A DNA stretch of 10,963 bases from an uncultured Campylobacter sp. Its GTDB lineage: Bacteria; Campylobacterota; Campylobacteria; Campylobacterales; Campylobacteraceae. Location of the stretch: contig NZ_CALKTS010000002.1 in assembly GCF_937997595.1 (NCBI RefSeq), positions 1-10,963 of the forward strand, in the 5' to 3' direction. Positions 1 to 6,413 of this stretch are shown here, one piece after another. Both the position numbers and the translations under genes were made by a program. Each line of letters begins with the position of its first letter. Position 1 is the first letter of the stretch. The notes below the pieces were generated by a model that was not told the origin of the DNA, made no database searches, and was given only the letters and a program-made list of their open reading frames with translations.

Positions 1-548
1 GGGATGAGCTAAAAAGCTACGAGCTAAAGGCGCTAATTAATAGCGCTGGCTTTGGGGATTTTGGCTTAGTGGGAGAGCAGGATTTACAAAAAACGGTAAG
101 AATGATAGACCTAAATGTAACCGCGCTCGCGATACTTTCGAGCTTATTTACGCGAGATTACAAACGCAAACAAACTCAGCTTATAAACATCTCCTCCGTG
201 GGCGGCTATTTTCTGGCGCCCGGCGTCGTGCCGTATTGCGCTACAAAATTTTTCGTAAGCGCTTTTACCGAGGGCTTGCACCGCGAGCTAGCGCAGGATA
301 AAGAGGCCAAAATGCAGGCTAAAGTTCTAGCTCCCGCCGCGACTAAAAGCGAGTTTTGCGACGTAGCTTCGGGAAAGCGCGGATTTGATTACGATGCGGC
401 GTTTTCGCAATACCACAGCAGCGAACAAACGGCAGAATTTTTGCTCACGCTTTACGATAGCGATGCATGCATCGGAGAGGTGGATTTGGCTAGCTTCGAA
501 TTTAAACTTAGCGAACAGAAATTTAATTATATAGCGACCGCCAAATAG
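1..548 (+). CDS. Short-chain dehydrogenase/reductase (SDR family), 5'-truncated by window edge
   Basis: This is the C-terminal part of a classical SDR NAD(P)-dependent oxidoreductase, probably cytoplasmic. The reading frame is open from the first complete codon at base 3, so the GTG at 69 is internal and the true start lies left of the window. The N-[NS]-A-G motif of the SDR core is seen as NSAGFG (about 39-56). The catalytic Ser is in NISSVGG (about 185-205), and the catalytic Tyr-x-x-x-Lys is YCATK (Tyr 234-236, Lys 246-248). The coenzyme-binding TGxxxGxG at the N-terminus is off the edge. About 181 residues are visible, consistent with loss of the first 70 to 90 residues of a 250 to 270 residue protein. 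The substrate cannot be told from these motifs. A weak hairpin follows the stop. The family call is secure; the specific reaction is unknown. Confidence 0.88.
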   Translation, partial: DELKSYELKALINSAGFGDFGLVGEQDLQKTVRMIDLNVTALAILSSLFTRDYKRKQTQLINISSVGGYFLAPGVVPYCATKFFVSAFTEGLHRELAQDKEAKMQAKVLAPAATKSEFCDVASGKRGFDYDAAFSQYHSSEQTAEFLLTLYDSDACIGEVDLASFEFKLSEQKFNYIATAK

Positions 549-556
549 CGGATCGG

Positions 557-573
557 GTGAGGCGAAAGCTCAC
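557..573 (+). terminator. Weak hairpin after the SDR gene, possible terminator
   Basis: GTGAG (557-561) pairs with CTCAC (569-573). An inner C-G pair closes a GAAA tetraloop (564-567), with one bulged G. Only two T residues follow, so this is a poor intrinsic terminator. The rest of 549-787 holds no ORF, tRNA-like fold or clear repeat other than the 16-base motif at 739-754. Confidence 0.25.
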
Positions 574-787
574 TTATAGCTTGCGCTGTTAAGTTGCTTC
601 TTTACGTGCGAGCAGGACTTGATTAGCTTCGTAACGACAAGCTGCGCAGGCAGGCGCCTTTGAATTTTACGCATTTATAGATCGCACGATGAGCCGTGCT
701 GTGCAGACGATATGCGCGTAAAATTTAGAATAACGTAGCGCCGGAGTTAAATTTAACCACACAACGCGTTAAAATTTAAAGAAATTC

Positions 788-793
788 AGGGAG
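788..793 (+). promoter_or_regulatory. Ribosome binding site that sets the start at 799
   Basis: AGGGAG at 788-793 lies 5 bases upstream of ATG 799. The in-frame GTG at 793 overlaps this site and so cannot be served by it, which makes ATG 799 the preferred start. Confidence 0.55.
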
Positions 794-798
794 TGAAA

Positions 799-1398
799 AT
801 GGGAAAATCCGCCTTGGTGCTGGGCGCTACGGGCGTCGTAGGTAGGGAGTTGGTGCGCGAGCTTTGCGAGAGTCCCGGTTACGATGAGGTAGAGGCGTGG
901 GTGCGCCGCGAGATAGGCTTTTGCCACCCTAAGCTTCGCGTGCGGATCATTGATTTTGAGGGCATCTCGGATATCGCGCCGCATAAATTTGACGAAATTT
1001 TTTGCGCGTTGGGTACGACGATGAAGCAGGCGGGCTCGCGCGAGGCGTTTTTGCGCGTGGATGTGGACTACGTCTATGCAGCGGCGAAGTGGGGCAAAAC
1101 AGCGGGCGTACGGCGCTTTGTGCTCGTATCAGCTCCGGGTGGGAGCGAAGGTTCGCCAAGCTTTTATCTGCGCGCCAAAGGGCAGATCGAGCGGCGCGTG
1201 AGCAAGCTTGGCTTTGACAGCCTTCAGATCGTCCGTCCGCTGACAATCTTGGGCGAGAGATCGGATACTCGTCTGCTAGAGCGGCTCGCGGCGGCGGTTT
1301 TTAAACTGCTGCCCGCCTGCGTGTTCGGCAAATTTAGACCGCTTAGCGGCACAAGTAGTGTGCGCTGCGAGCGTGATTTTTGGCTCAAAATCCTATAA
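799..1398 (+). CDS. NAD(P)-binding Rossmann protein, YraR/HTATIP2-like
   Basis: This is a predicted soluble NAD(P)H-binding protein of the atypical or extended SDR group, 199 residues from ATG 799 (201 if the GTG at 793 were used). The N-terminal Rossmann glycine motif is VLGATGVVG, near residues 7-15. Further family signatures are CALGTTMKQAGS, with the following F-x-x-V-D, then VLVSAPGG and the FYLRAKGQIE stretch that supplies the Tyr-x-x-x-Lys-like pair, and IVRPLTILGER. E. coli YraR, of similar length, shows the same order of motifs. Function in the family is poorly defined and no substrate is inferred. After KFRPLS the predicted C-terminus is rich in Cys, Arg and Trp and no longer looks like the family, whereas the +1 frame does (see findings), so a recent frameshift near 1349 is possible. 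The gene ends 8 bases from the convergent tautomerase. Confidence 0.85.
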   Translation: MGKSALVLGATGVVGRELVRELCESPGYDEVEAWVRREIGFCHPKLRVRIIDFEGISDIAPHKFDEIFCALGTTMKQAGSREAFLRVDVDYVYAAAKWGKTAGVRRFVLVSAPGGSEGSPSFYLRAKGQIERRVSKLGFDSLQIVRPLTILGERSDTRLLERLAAAVFKLLPACVFGKFRPLSGTSSVRCERDFWLKIL

Positions 1399-1406
1399 AA
1401 ATTCGC

Positions 1407-1616
1407 TCATTTTTTCTCTTTATTTTGTTTGATCTCCTCAAGACTTAGACCGCTTTTACCGATGCTGTCCATACCGAGCGTTTCGATCATCACGAGTATT
1501 GCGGCTGGGTCTTTGCCTAATACGCGTGCTAGCGTATTCGTAATCTCGGCGATGATTTGCTTTTTTTGCTCTTTTGTAGGCTCCGGAGCGGCTACTTTTA
1601 TATTTATGAATGGCAT
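1407..1616 (-). CDS. 4-oxalocrotonate tautomerase-like small protein (DmpI/HP0924 type)
   Basis: This 69-residue protein begins Met-Pro-Phe-Ile-Asn-Ile. Removal of Met would expose Pro1, the catalytic base of the 4-oxalocrotonate tautomerase superfamily. The beta-alpha-beta pattern fits, with the KEQKKQII helix and the following VMIET strand. Members are normally 60 to 70 residues and assemble as hexamers. Aligned by eye with Pseudomonas 4-OT, the positions of Arg11, Arg39 and Phe50 are not Arg or Phe here. The H. pylori homologue HP0924, as I recall it, also lacks them, so this may be a family subgroup with a different substrate. AAGGAG at 1622-1627 precedes the ATG by 5 bases. The gene is monocistronic and convergent with the Rossmann gene. 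Its physiological substrate is unknown. Confidence 0.9.
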   Translation of the reverse strand: MPFINIKVAAPEPTKEQKKQIIAEITNTLARVLGKDPAAILVMIETLGMDSIGKSGLSLEEIKQNKEKK

Positions 1617-1648
1617 TTTCTCTCCTTAAATTTGATAAAGCAGGGCTA

Positions 1649-1657
1649 ATTATATCA
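1649..1657 (-). promoter_or_regulatory. Predicted promoter of the tautomerase gene (extended -10)
   Basis: Read on the minus strand, 1657 down to 1649 is TGATATAAT, an exact match to the extended -10 consensus TGnTATAAT. Transcription would begin near 1642, giving a leader of about 26 bases that contains the AAGGAG site. Confidence 0.55.
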
Positions 1658-1720
1658 AATTTTAGACTGTTACCCGTCTCGTTTGCGTTCTAAAATTTAA
1701 GTAGATATATTAGAATTTAA

Positions 1721-1739
1721 CTTTAAATTTGATTTAAAG
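1721..1739. promoter_or_regulatory. Perfect 8-3-8 palindrome upstream of assT, candidate operator
   Basis: CTTTAAAT (1721-1728) and ATTTAAAG (1732-1739) form a perfect inverted repeat around TTG. It ends 4 bases before the predicted -10 box at 1744. Placement over the -35 region is what a repressor or activator site would show, but the local DNA is AT-rich and chance cannot be excluded. Confidence 0.3.
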
Positions 1740-1743
1740 CTAG

Positions 1744-1749
1744 TATGAT
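1744..1749 (+). promoter_or_regulatory. Predicted -10 box of the first assT
   Basis: TATGAT at 1744-1749 matches TATAAT at five of six bases. TTTAAA at 1722-1727 is a weak -35 candidate at 16-base spacing. This would give a leader of about 50 bases, ending in AAAGGAG (1793-1799) five bases before ATG 1805. Confidence 0.35.
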
Positions 1750-1804
1750 TATTATGTGATTCGGTAGTAGTAAAATTTGATAAATTTACCCAAAAGGAGC
1801 GAAT

Positions 1805-3577
1805 ATGCGTAAGAATTTTTTCGGTTCTATCGTTTTGGCTGCGGCCTTGGCAAGCGGCGCGCTTATAGCGGTGCCGCAGACTGCGAGTGCGGGCGTTTTG
1901 GCGCATCAGGTAAAAACCCAAGGCGAGCTCGGCTCGGTGTTTATCAACCCTTACGATGTGGCGCCTCTAACGGCCGTCATCGATAGGGCGGGCAAGGACA
2001 TCAAGGATATCCACGTGCGGGTGCTCGGTAAGCCAAACGGCGGCATCGACATCGTCTATAAAGTCTCCGAGCATGCGCTGCTGACGCACGACGGCGTGCC
2101 GATCTGGGGGCTGTATCCGGATTATCTAAACGAGGTCGAAGTAAGCTACGTTTTTAACGGCGAAAAGAAGGTCGAAAAGTATAAAATTTACGCTCAGCCG
2201 ATCGTGACGTATAGCCGAGATTATAGATTTAGCCACATGCAAAAGATGAAGGTTAAAAAGGTCGATCCTGCGTTTAAAAACAGGCTCTATCTCATCAATA
2301 ATACGATCACGAGCGTCCATAAACCGCTTGATTGGAAAAACGGCGGTGCGGCTAGCTGGAATGATTTCACCGAAAATTTCGTCGTCGATACGCAGGGCGA
2401 GGTCAGATGGTATCTGGACTATCAGAAATTTTACGACCGCAGCGAGCGCAGAGTGATGGACGGCGGTATGATGATGGGCTTTCATCAGCTGCCAAACGGC
2501 GATCTGAGCTGGGGCATGGCGCAGCGATATATGCGCTACGATATGATGGGCAAGGAGGTATATAATCGCGAGCTGCCGCGCGGCTACATCGATCTTAGCC
2601 ACGAGGTGATGCCGCTTAAGGGCGATCACTTGCTGCTTCGCGTCGGTAAATACAACTACCACCACGCAGACGGCAGGCTCTCGCACACGATCAGAGATCA
2701 CATTATCGAAGTGGACGGCAGCGGTAAGGTCGTGGACGAGTGGGATCTGAATGAAATTTTCGGCAAAAACGTCTACCGCAGTAACCTCATCAAGGCTCTT
2801 GACGCTCGCGCCGTGTGCCTAAATATCGATATGGACGCCAAAGAGATCAAAATTAGCGACGATCTGCCTTTCGGCGACGTGACCTCGACCGGCACGGGAC
2901 GCAACTGGGCGCACGTAAACTCGATCTCGCACGATCCTAGCGACGACGGCATCATCCTCTCGCTTCGCCACCAAGGCATCGTCAAGATCGGCCGCGACAA
3001 AAAGGTAAAGTGGATCCTCGCAAGTCCAGAGGGCTGGAGCGCGGACTTTAAAGAAAAAGTGCTTACTCCTGTCGATAAAAACGGCAACAAAATCGAATGC
3101 GAAAACTCAAAATGCGAGGGCGACTTCGACTGGTCGTGGACTCAGCACACCGCGTGGCTCACTCCGCGCTACGATAACAAGGGCTCCGTAAAGCACATCA
3201 GCGTATTTGACAACGGCGACGGCCGCGGCATGGAGCAGCCTGCGCTAAAAGAGCAAAAATACTCGCGCGCGGTCGAGTACAAGATCGACGAGCAAAAGGG
3301 CACCGTCGAGCAGACGTGGGAGTTTGGCAAGGAGCGCGGATTTGACTTCTATAGCGCGGTTACTAGCGTCGTGGAGTGGCAAAAGGATAAAAGCACCTAC
3401 TTCATCTCAAGCTCGAACGTCTATCTGCTAAAGCCTGATAAGACGATCAAAATGGTGCTCGTGGAGATCGATCCGAAAACAAACGACATTAAATTTGAAA
3501 TGGACGTGGAGTCTGCGTCTAGAGACGACGTGGCATACCGCGCGATGGTGATCGATCCGAATATCTTTGATTATTAA
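1805..3577 (+). CDS. assT: Arylsulfate sulfotransferase AssT, periplasmic (first copy)
   Basis: This is a PAPS-independent arylsulfate sulfotransferase: it transfers sulfate from a phenolic sulfate ester to another phenol through a sulfo-histidine intermediate in the periplasm. It has 590 residues, close to the roughly 600 of E. coli CFT073 AssT. A Sec signal peptide ends about Thr-Ala-Ser-Ala (26-29). The known active-site set is present: His266 in DLSHE, His370 in RNWAHVNS, Arg388 in LRHQ, and His448 in TQHTAW, the sulfate-accepting histidine. These sit at a near-constant offset from E. coli His252, His356, Arg374 and His436. Cys432 and Cys437 lie where E. coli has its functional Cys418-Cys424 disulfide; Cys338 is a third. 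The start is supported by AAAGGAG five bases upstream. The gene is monocistronic, followed by hairpins and a convergent binding-protein gene. The disulfide suggests dependence on the Dsb enzymes encoded nearby. The natural substrates are unknown. Confidence 0.96.
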   Translation: MRKNFFGSIVLAAALASGALIAVPQTASAGVLAHQVKTQGELGSVFINPYDVAPLTAVIDRAGKDIKDIHVRVLGKPNGGIDIVYKVSEHALLTHDGVPIWGLYPDYLNEVEVSYVFNGEKKVEKYKIYAQPIVTYSRDYRFSHMQKMKVKKVDPAFKNRLYLINNTITSVHKPLDWKNGGAASWNDFTENFVVDTQGEVRWYLDYQKFYDRSERRVMDGGMMMGFHQLPNGDLSWGMAQRYMRYDMMGKEVYNRELPRGYIDLSHEVMPLKGDHLLLRVGKYNYHHADGRLSHTIRDHIIEVDGSGKVVDEWDLNEIFGKNVYRSNLIKALDARAVCLNIDMDAKEIKISDDLPFGDVTSTGTGRNWAHVNSISHDPSDDGIILSLRHQGIVKIGRDKKVKWILASPEGWSADFKEKVLTPVDKNGNKIECENSKCEGDFDWSWTQHTAWLTPRYDNKGSVKHISVFDNGDGRGMEQPALKEQKYSRAVEYKIDEQKGTVEQTWEFGKERGFDFYSAVTSVVEWQKDKSTYFISSSNVYLLKPDKTIKMVLVEIDPKTNDIKFEMDVESASRDDVAYRAMVIDPNIFDY

Positions 3578-3636
3578 AATTTCGCGGCGAGTTAAATTTA
3601 CTGCGATCGCCGGAGTTAAATTTTAAAATTTACGCG

Positions 3637-3663
3637 GCGGGTTGGATTTGAAATTTAACCCGC
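3637..3663 (+). terminator. Hairpin downstream of assT, probable terminator
   Basis: GCGGGTT (3637-3643) pairs with AACCCGC (3657-3663). The inner bases GGATTT and AAATTT extend the stem with two G-T wobbles. The following sequence is T-rich (TTGCTTAAATTTT) without a pure T run. Confidence 0.45.
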
Positions 3664-3692
3664 TTGCTTAAATTTTACCCACCGCGTCGTTG

Positions 3693-3721
3693 AAATTCGG
3701 CTTATCAAATTTGCCGAATTT
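3693..3721. terminator. Bidirectional terminator between assT and the binding-protein gene
   Basis: AAATTCGGC (3693-3701) and GCCGAATTT (3713-3721) form a perfect 9-bp stem with an 11-base loop. On the plus strand the arm runs into TTTT and then a second TTTT. On the minus strand it runs into TTTC. It lies between two convergent genes and could end both transcripts. Confidence 0.55.
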
Positions 3722-3741
3722 TATCTTTTAAGGCCTAAATT

Positions 3742-4584
3742 CTACTCGCTTATAAAATATTTCTGAGCGTAAGCGGCGTCGTTGTAAAGTCCTTCTCCGT
3801 ATCTGTCTTTACCGTAATTTTTAATGATCTCTTGCCCTGCGCTTGAGGCTACGAAATCTATAAAATCTTTCGATTTCTTGCTTTCGGCAGTATCGCTATC
3901 GTTTTGTCTTAGGGCGCAATACGTATTTATTAGATATTTATCGCCGCGAAATAGAATTTCGCTGGATTTTATATCTTTTTTCGCCACGACCCAAGTACTG
4001 CTATCGCTCATAAAATATGCTCCGTTTTTATCAGCTTTTAAAAGAGTCGCTAACATAAAATCTTTATTTGCCTCATACCACTGACCTTGTGGAACGATAT
4101 TTGCCATTTTCCAGATACTAAGCTCTTTTTTATGAGTTCCGGAGTTGTCCGCTCTGGTGTAAAAAAGGCTTTGGGACTTGGCTATATCAGTATAGGCTTC
4201 TGTTACGTTTTGGGCGGTTTTTATCTTTGCGGGATCGCTTTTAGGCCCTACGATAAAAAACTCGTTTGATCCGATCAACGTCCTTTGCGTAGCCCAGCCC
4301 TCTTTTACGGCGCTTATTTCCGCCTTTGGAGCGTGAACCATAGCGATATCTATCTTTTTATTTTTCAAAAGTTCGAGAGTCTGACCGCTTCCTGCTTTTA
4401 TCCAGCAAATTTTGGTGTCGTTTGCCTTGCTAAATTCATTAGATAAAACTTCGAGTAGCCCAAGCTCTCCCGGGCTTCCCGTAGCAAGCTTTAGCTCTGT
4501 TTTTCCATCTCCATACACTGCGGTGCACTCACTCGCCATCAAACTGGCGCATAGCAAAATCGCGATACAAATAGACTTTTTCAT
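3742..4584 (-). CDS. TupA-like periplasmic oxyanion-binding protein, orphan
   Basis: This is a predicted ABC-type substrate-binding protein of 280 residues resembling the tungstate-binding TupA group. An N-terminal signal peptide (about 1-18, ending LMAS) directs export. The Cys at 20 is not in a good lipobox. TupA-like signatures run in order: LATGSPGELGLLEVL (33-47), where TupA proteins have an ATTTS-type loop; GSGQTLELL; DIAMVHAPKAE (79-89); NEFFIVGPKSDPAKI (107-121); TRADNSGTHKKE (143-154), the anion-binding Arg-x-Asp-Asn-Ser-Gly-Thr segment; WY at 169-170; and GDKYLINTY (214-222). No permease or ATPase gene adjoins it. Base composition is clearly more AT-rich than the assT and dsb genes. 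Cys20, Cys60 and Cys223 would lie in the mature protein. AAGGAG (4590-4595) precedes the ATG. Tungstate or molybdate is the family guess; the altered loop leaves the ligand open. Confidence 0.85.
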   Translation of the reverse strand: MKKSICIAILLCASLMASECTAVYGDGKTELKLATGSPGELGLLEVLSNEFSKANDTKICWIKAGSGQTLELLKNKKIDIAMVHAPKAEISAVKEGWATQRTLIGSNEFFIVGPKSDPAKIKTAQNVTEAYTDIAKSQSLFYTRADNSGTHKKELSIWKMANIVPQGQWYEANKDFMLATLLKADKNGAYFMSDSSTWVVAKKDIKSSEILFRGDKYLINTYCALRQNDSDTAESKKSKDFIDFVASSAGQEIIKNYGKDRYGEGLYNDAAYAQKYFISE

Positions 4585-4619
4585 AACTACTCCTTGTTTT
4601 GAAATGTAAAATTTCAGGC

Positions 4620-4625
4620 ATTATA
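4620..4625 (-). promoter_or_regulatory. Predicted -10 box of the binding-protein gene
   Basis: The minus strand reads TATAAT exactly at 4625-4620. Transcription would start near 4613, giving a leader of about 28 bases that includes AAGGAG. No convincing -35 element is seen, which is usual in Campylobacter. Confidence 0.5.
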
Positions 4626-4713
4626 CAACCAAGGAACTTAAACTCGAAATGGTTAAAGAATTAAAAAAGAAGCTCGTTGCTTAGATTTTATTTCAAATTT
4701 ACCCTTTATTTTA

Positions 4714-4719
4714 TACAAT
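4714..4719 (+). promoter_or_regulatory. Predicted -10 box of the dsbA-like gene
   Basis: TACAAT at 4714-4719 matches TATAAT at five of six bases and sits downstream of T-rich tracts, as in Campylobacter sigma-70 promoters. The leader would be about 22 bases, with AAAGGA at 4736-4741 before ATG 4748. Confidence 0.4.
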
Positions 4720-4747
4720 CTTTAAAAATTACCGTAAAGGAAATTCG

Positions 4748-5401
4748 ATGAAAACGATCTCCAAGATTATTCGAGCTCTAGCCGCCGTCTGCTTGCTTAG
4801 CGTAGGTGTAAACGCGCTGGAGGAAGGCGTTAATTATCAAGTGCTGCAAAAGCCGCTAAATGTGCCGAAAAACAGCATCGTTAAAATTTTTAGCTACGAG
4901 TGCCCGCACTGCTATGCGTTTGATAGGACGGTCACGCCGCAGCTGATGAAAAAGCTCGAAGGGGCGGAGTTTTTGCCGTGGCATCTAAAGACCAAGGGTG
5001 TGTTCGGACAGACGGCGAGCGGTATATTCGCAGCCCTCATCGTGCTTGATGAAAAGGACGATGTGAGTCCACTAAGCGATGAGTCAAAATTTAAAAAGGC
5101 AAAATTTGCGATTTACAAAGCGATCCACGACAAAAAGGACGATTTTGGTGGCGGCAGTGATAAACAAAGGTTCATCAAAACCGCGCTGGATGCCGCGGGC
5201 GTGAGCATGAACGAATATGAAGCGGCGCTTGCCAGCAAAAAGGCGCAGGCTCTGCTTGCGCAGTGGGACGCGGGCTACGAAGTCGCGGTGATTTCAGGCG
5301 TGCCGGCATTTGTCGTCAGCGGCAAGTATCTCTTAAACACCTCCTCGTTCGGTTCCGTCGATGAAATGGTCGCTGCGGTAAAGGAGCTGCTGGCGAAATA
5401 G
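4748..5401 (+). CDS. dsbA: DsbA-family thiol:disulfide oxidase with CPHC active site
   Basis: This is a periplasmic thiol-disulfide oxidase that would introduce disulfides into exported proteins. It has 217 residues with an N-terminal signal peptide (about 1-24, ending VNA). The thioredoxin-fold active site is SYECPHC (Cys52, Cys55), the dipeptide of E. coli DsbA. The cis-proline loop is GVPAFVV, with Val185-Pro186. Between them lies the helical insertion typical of DsbA (about 90-175). It resembles the second DsbA-family protein of this window along most of its length: the HLKTKG segment, the KFKKAKFA helix, the DAAG turn and the GVPAFVV loop. The two are therefore paralogues, but that protein carries CPFC. 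It is monocistronic and divergent from the binding-protein gene. Close to two assT genes, it may serve AssT, or be a general oxidase. Family assignment is secure; division of labour is inference. Confidence 0.92.
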   Translation: MKTISKIIRALAAVCLLSVGVNALEEGVNYQVLQKPLNVPKNSIVKIFSYECPHCYAFDRTVTPQLMKKLEGAEFLPWHLKTKGVFGQTASGIFAALIVLDEKDDVSPLSDESKFKKAKFAIYKAIHDKKDDFGGGSDKQRFIKTALDAAGVSMNEYEAALASKKAQALLAQWDAGYEVAVISGVPAFVVSGKYLLNTSSFGSVDEMVAAVKELLAK

Positions 5402-5725
5402 GCTTCGCCGCGCCAAAGCAAGCTTTGTTTTACGCGCTGCATTAAATTTAGCCGCAGTGGCAGGCTTCTAGCAAATTTTATCGCTAGCCGCGCGGAACAA
5501 TAACGATTAAATTTTACGTTTTCAAAGCGCGGGTTTCGGCGGGTAAGGTTTGAGCCAAAATTTAAAAATTTGACTTTAAATTTAAATGTAAAATTTCAAG
5601 GCGAAGTATCGCGAGATGGATTTAAGGGTTGCGACGTAAAAATTTAGCGTGGGCTGGACAAGGTAGTCCGCCGAGCTAAATTTTTACTAGCTCCGTTAAA
5701 GACGCTCGCGAGGCAAGCCGCAAAG
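5402..5725. other. 324-base noncoding gap between convergent dsbA and the response regulator
   Basis: No supportable ORF or RNA gene is seen. It contains a minor hairpin (CAAAG 5414-5418, CTTTG 5423-5427, then TTTT) just after dsbA, a run of AAATTT-type blocks around 5556-5600, and the strong inverted repeat at 5636-5687. Its position between two convergent genes fits a terminator region. Confidence 0.6.
5636..5687. terminator. Long perfect inverted repeat, probable bidirectional terminator
   Basis: GTAAAAATTTAGC (5636-5648) and GCTAAATTTTTAC (5675-5687) are exact reverse complements of 13 bases. A small inner stem GGAC (5656-5659) with GTCC (5666-5669) sits in the 26-base centre. Each strand presents a T5 run in its 3' arm. 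It lies between the 3' ends of dsbA (+) and the response regulator (-). Confidence 0.5.
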
Positions 5726-6412
5726 TTAAATTTGATCGCCGCTTAGTAGTATGTACCCGCTTTCGCTGATATTTTTAAATTTAACCCCCAGCTCCCGCTT
5801 CAGCCTCAGCACGACGTTTTGTATCGCGCCCTTGCTCGTTTGCTCGCCCTCATAGACGAACTCCTCGATCATCTCGTAGCTTACGAGTTTGTTTAGATTG
5901 TACGCAAAGAGCCAAAAGAGCTTGTTTTGCAAAAACGATAGATAAATTTCCTCACCGTTTTTGTAGATCTTTTCTTTGGCGAGATTTATGCTGGTTTGCG
6001 GGCCCAGGCGCACGAGCTTTTCGTCCTTTTCGTAGGTTAGAGCTACGAGCAGGCGGCACAGAGCGGCGATATCGACGGGCTTTTTTAGAAACGACGCCGC
6101 GCCGTGCTCGATGCTTTTGATGAGGTTGTCGTCGGTGTCGTAGGAGGTAAAGACGATAAATTTTTGCGCGGGCTTTATGCGCATCATCTCCTTCATCATC
6201 TCAAAGCCGTTCATCGCGGGCATGTGGATGTCGGTGATGACGACGGCGGGAGCTAGCTTTTTAAAGCGCTCCAGCCCCTCTAGCCCGTCGCCCGCGCCCC
6301 AGACGCTTAGGCAATACGGCTTTAGCCCGCCTATTAGCAGCTCCCTTGCGATCTCGTCGTCCTCGACGATGAGGACGGTCAGGTCTTTAAGCAGCTTTAA
6401 ATGCTCTTGCAT
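5726..6412 (-). CDS. OmpR-type response regulator (receiver plus winged helix)
   Basis: This is a 228-residue cytoplasmic DNA-binding response regulator. The N-terminal receiver domain (about 11-125) shows the acidic pocket EDD (17-19), the phospho-acceptor Asp61 in VVITDIHMPAMNG, the switch Thr89 in FTSYD, and the conserved Lys111-Pro112 in FLKKPVD. The C-terminal part (about 140-225) fits a Trans_reg_C winged helix: LSFLQNKLFWLFAYN, the recognition region SKGAIQNVVLRLKREL, and the wing GYILL. The start codon lies one base beyond the stop of the kinase gene (TGA-G-ATG), and its AAAGGAG site (6417-6423) is inside the kinase reading frame, so the pair is co-transcribed and probably translationally coupled. 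Target genes cannot be read from the sequence; the flanking assT and dsb genes are the natural candidates. Confidence 0.93.
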   Translation of the reverse strand: MQEHLKLLKDLTVLIVEDDEIARELLIGGLKPYCLSVWGAGDGLEGLERFKKLAPAVVITDIHMPAMNGFEMMKEMMRIKPAQKFIVFTSYDTDDNLIKSIEHGAASFLKKPVDIAALCRLLVALTYEKDEKLVRLGPQTSINLAKEKIYKNGEEIYLSFLQNKLFWLFAYNLNKLVSYEMIEEFVYEGEQTSKGAIQNVVLRLKRELGVKFKNISESGYILLSGDQI

Positions 6413-6413
6413 C

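Noticed and set aside
69..71. GTG at 69 as the start of the SDR protein
   Set aside because: The frame is open to the left edge and the upstream codons encode NSAGFG, a core SDR motif, so this GTG is internal.
549..787. Possible tRNA or small RNA in the gap after the SDR gene
   Set aside because: No cloverleaf, T-loop or conserved acceptor pattern could be found; only short unrelated inverted repeats.
793..795. GTG at 793 as the start of the Rossmann protein
   Set aside because: It overlaps the AGGGAG ribosome site. ATG 799 has proper spacing.
2126..2701. Open frame of 191 codons on the minus strand inside the first assT
   Set aside because: It lies wholly opposite a protein with a full set of AssT motifs, has no ribosome site I could see, and its His/Val/Ala-rich product matches nothing I know. 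It is a GC-driven shadow.
5414..5431. CAAAG/CTTTG hairpin followed by TTTT just after dsbA
   Set aside because: The stem is only 5 bp with two G-C pairs, too weak to list as a terminator. The 5636-5687 repeat is a better candidate.
5556..5600. Clustered AAATTT/TTTAAA blocks as a repeat array or CRISPR
   Set aside because: Spacing is irregular and there are no unique spacers. Such blocks occur all over the window, including inside genes, and reflect base composition of the genome.
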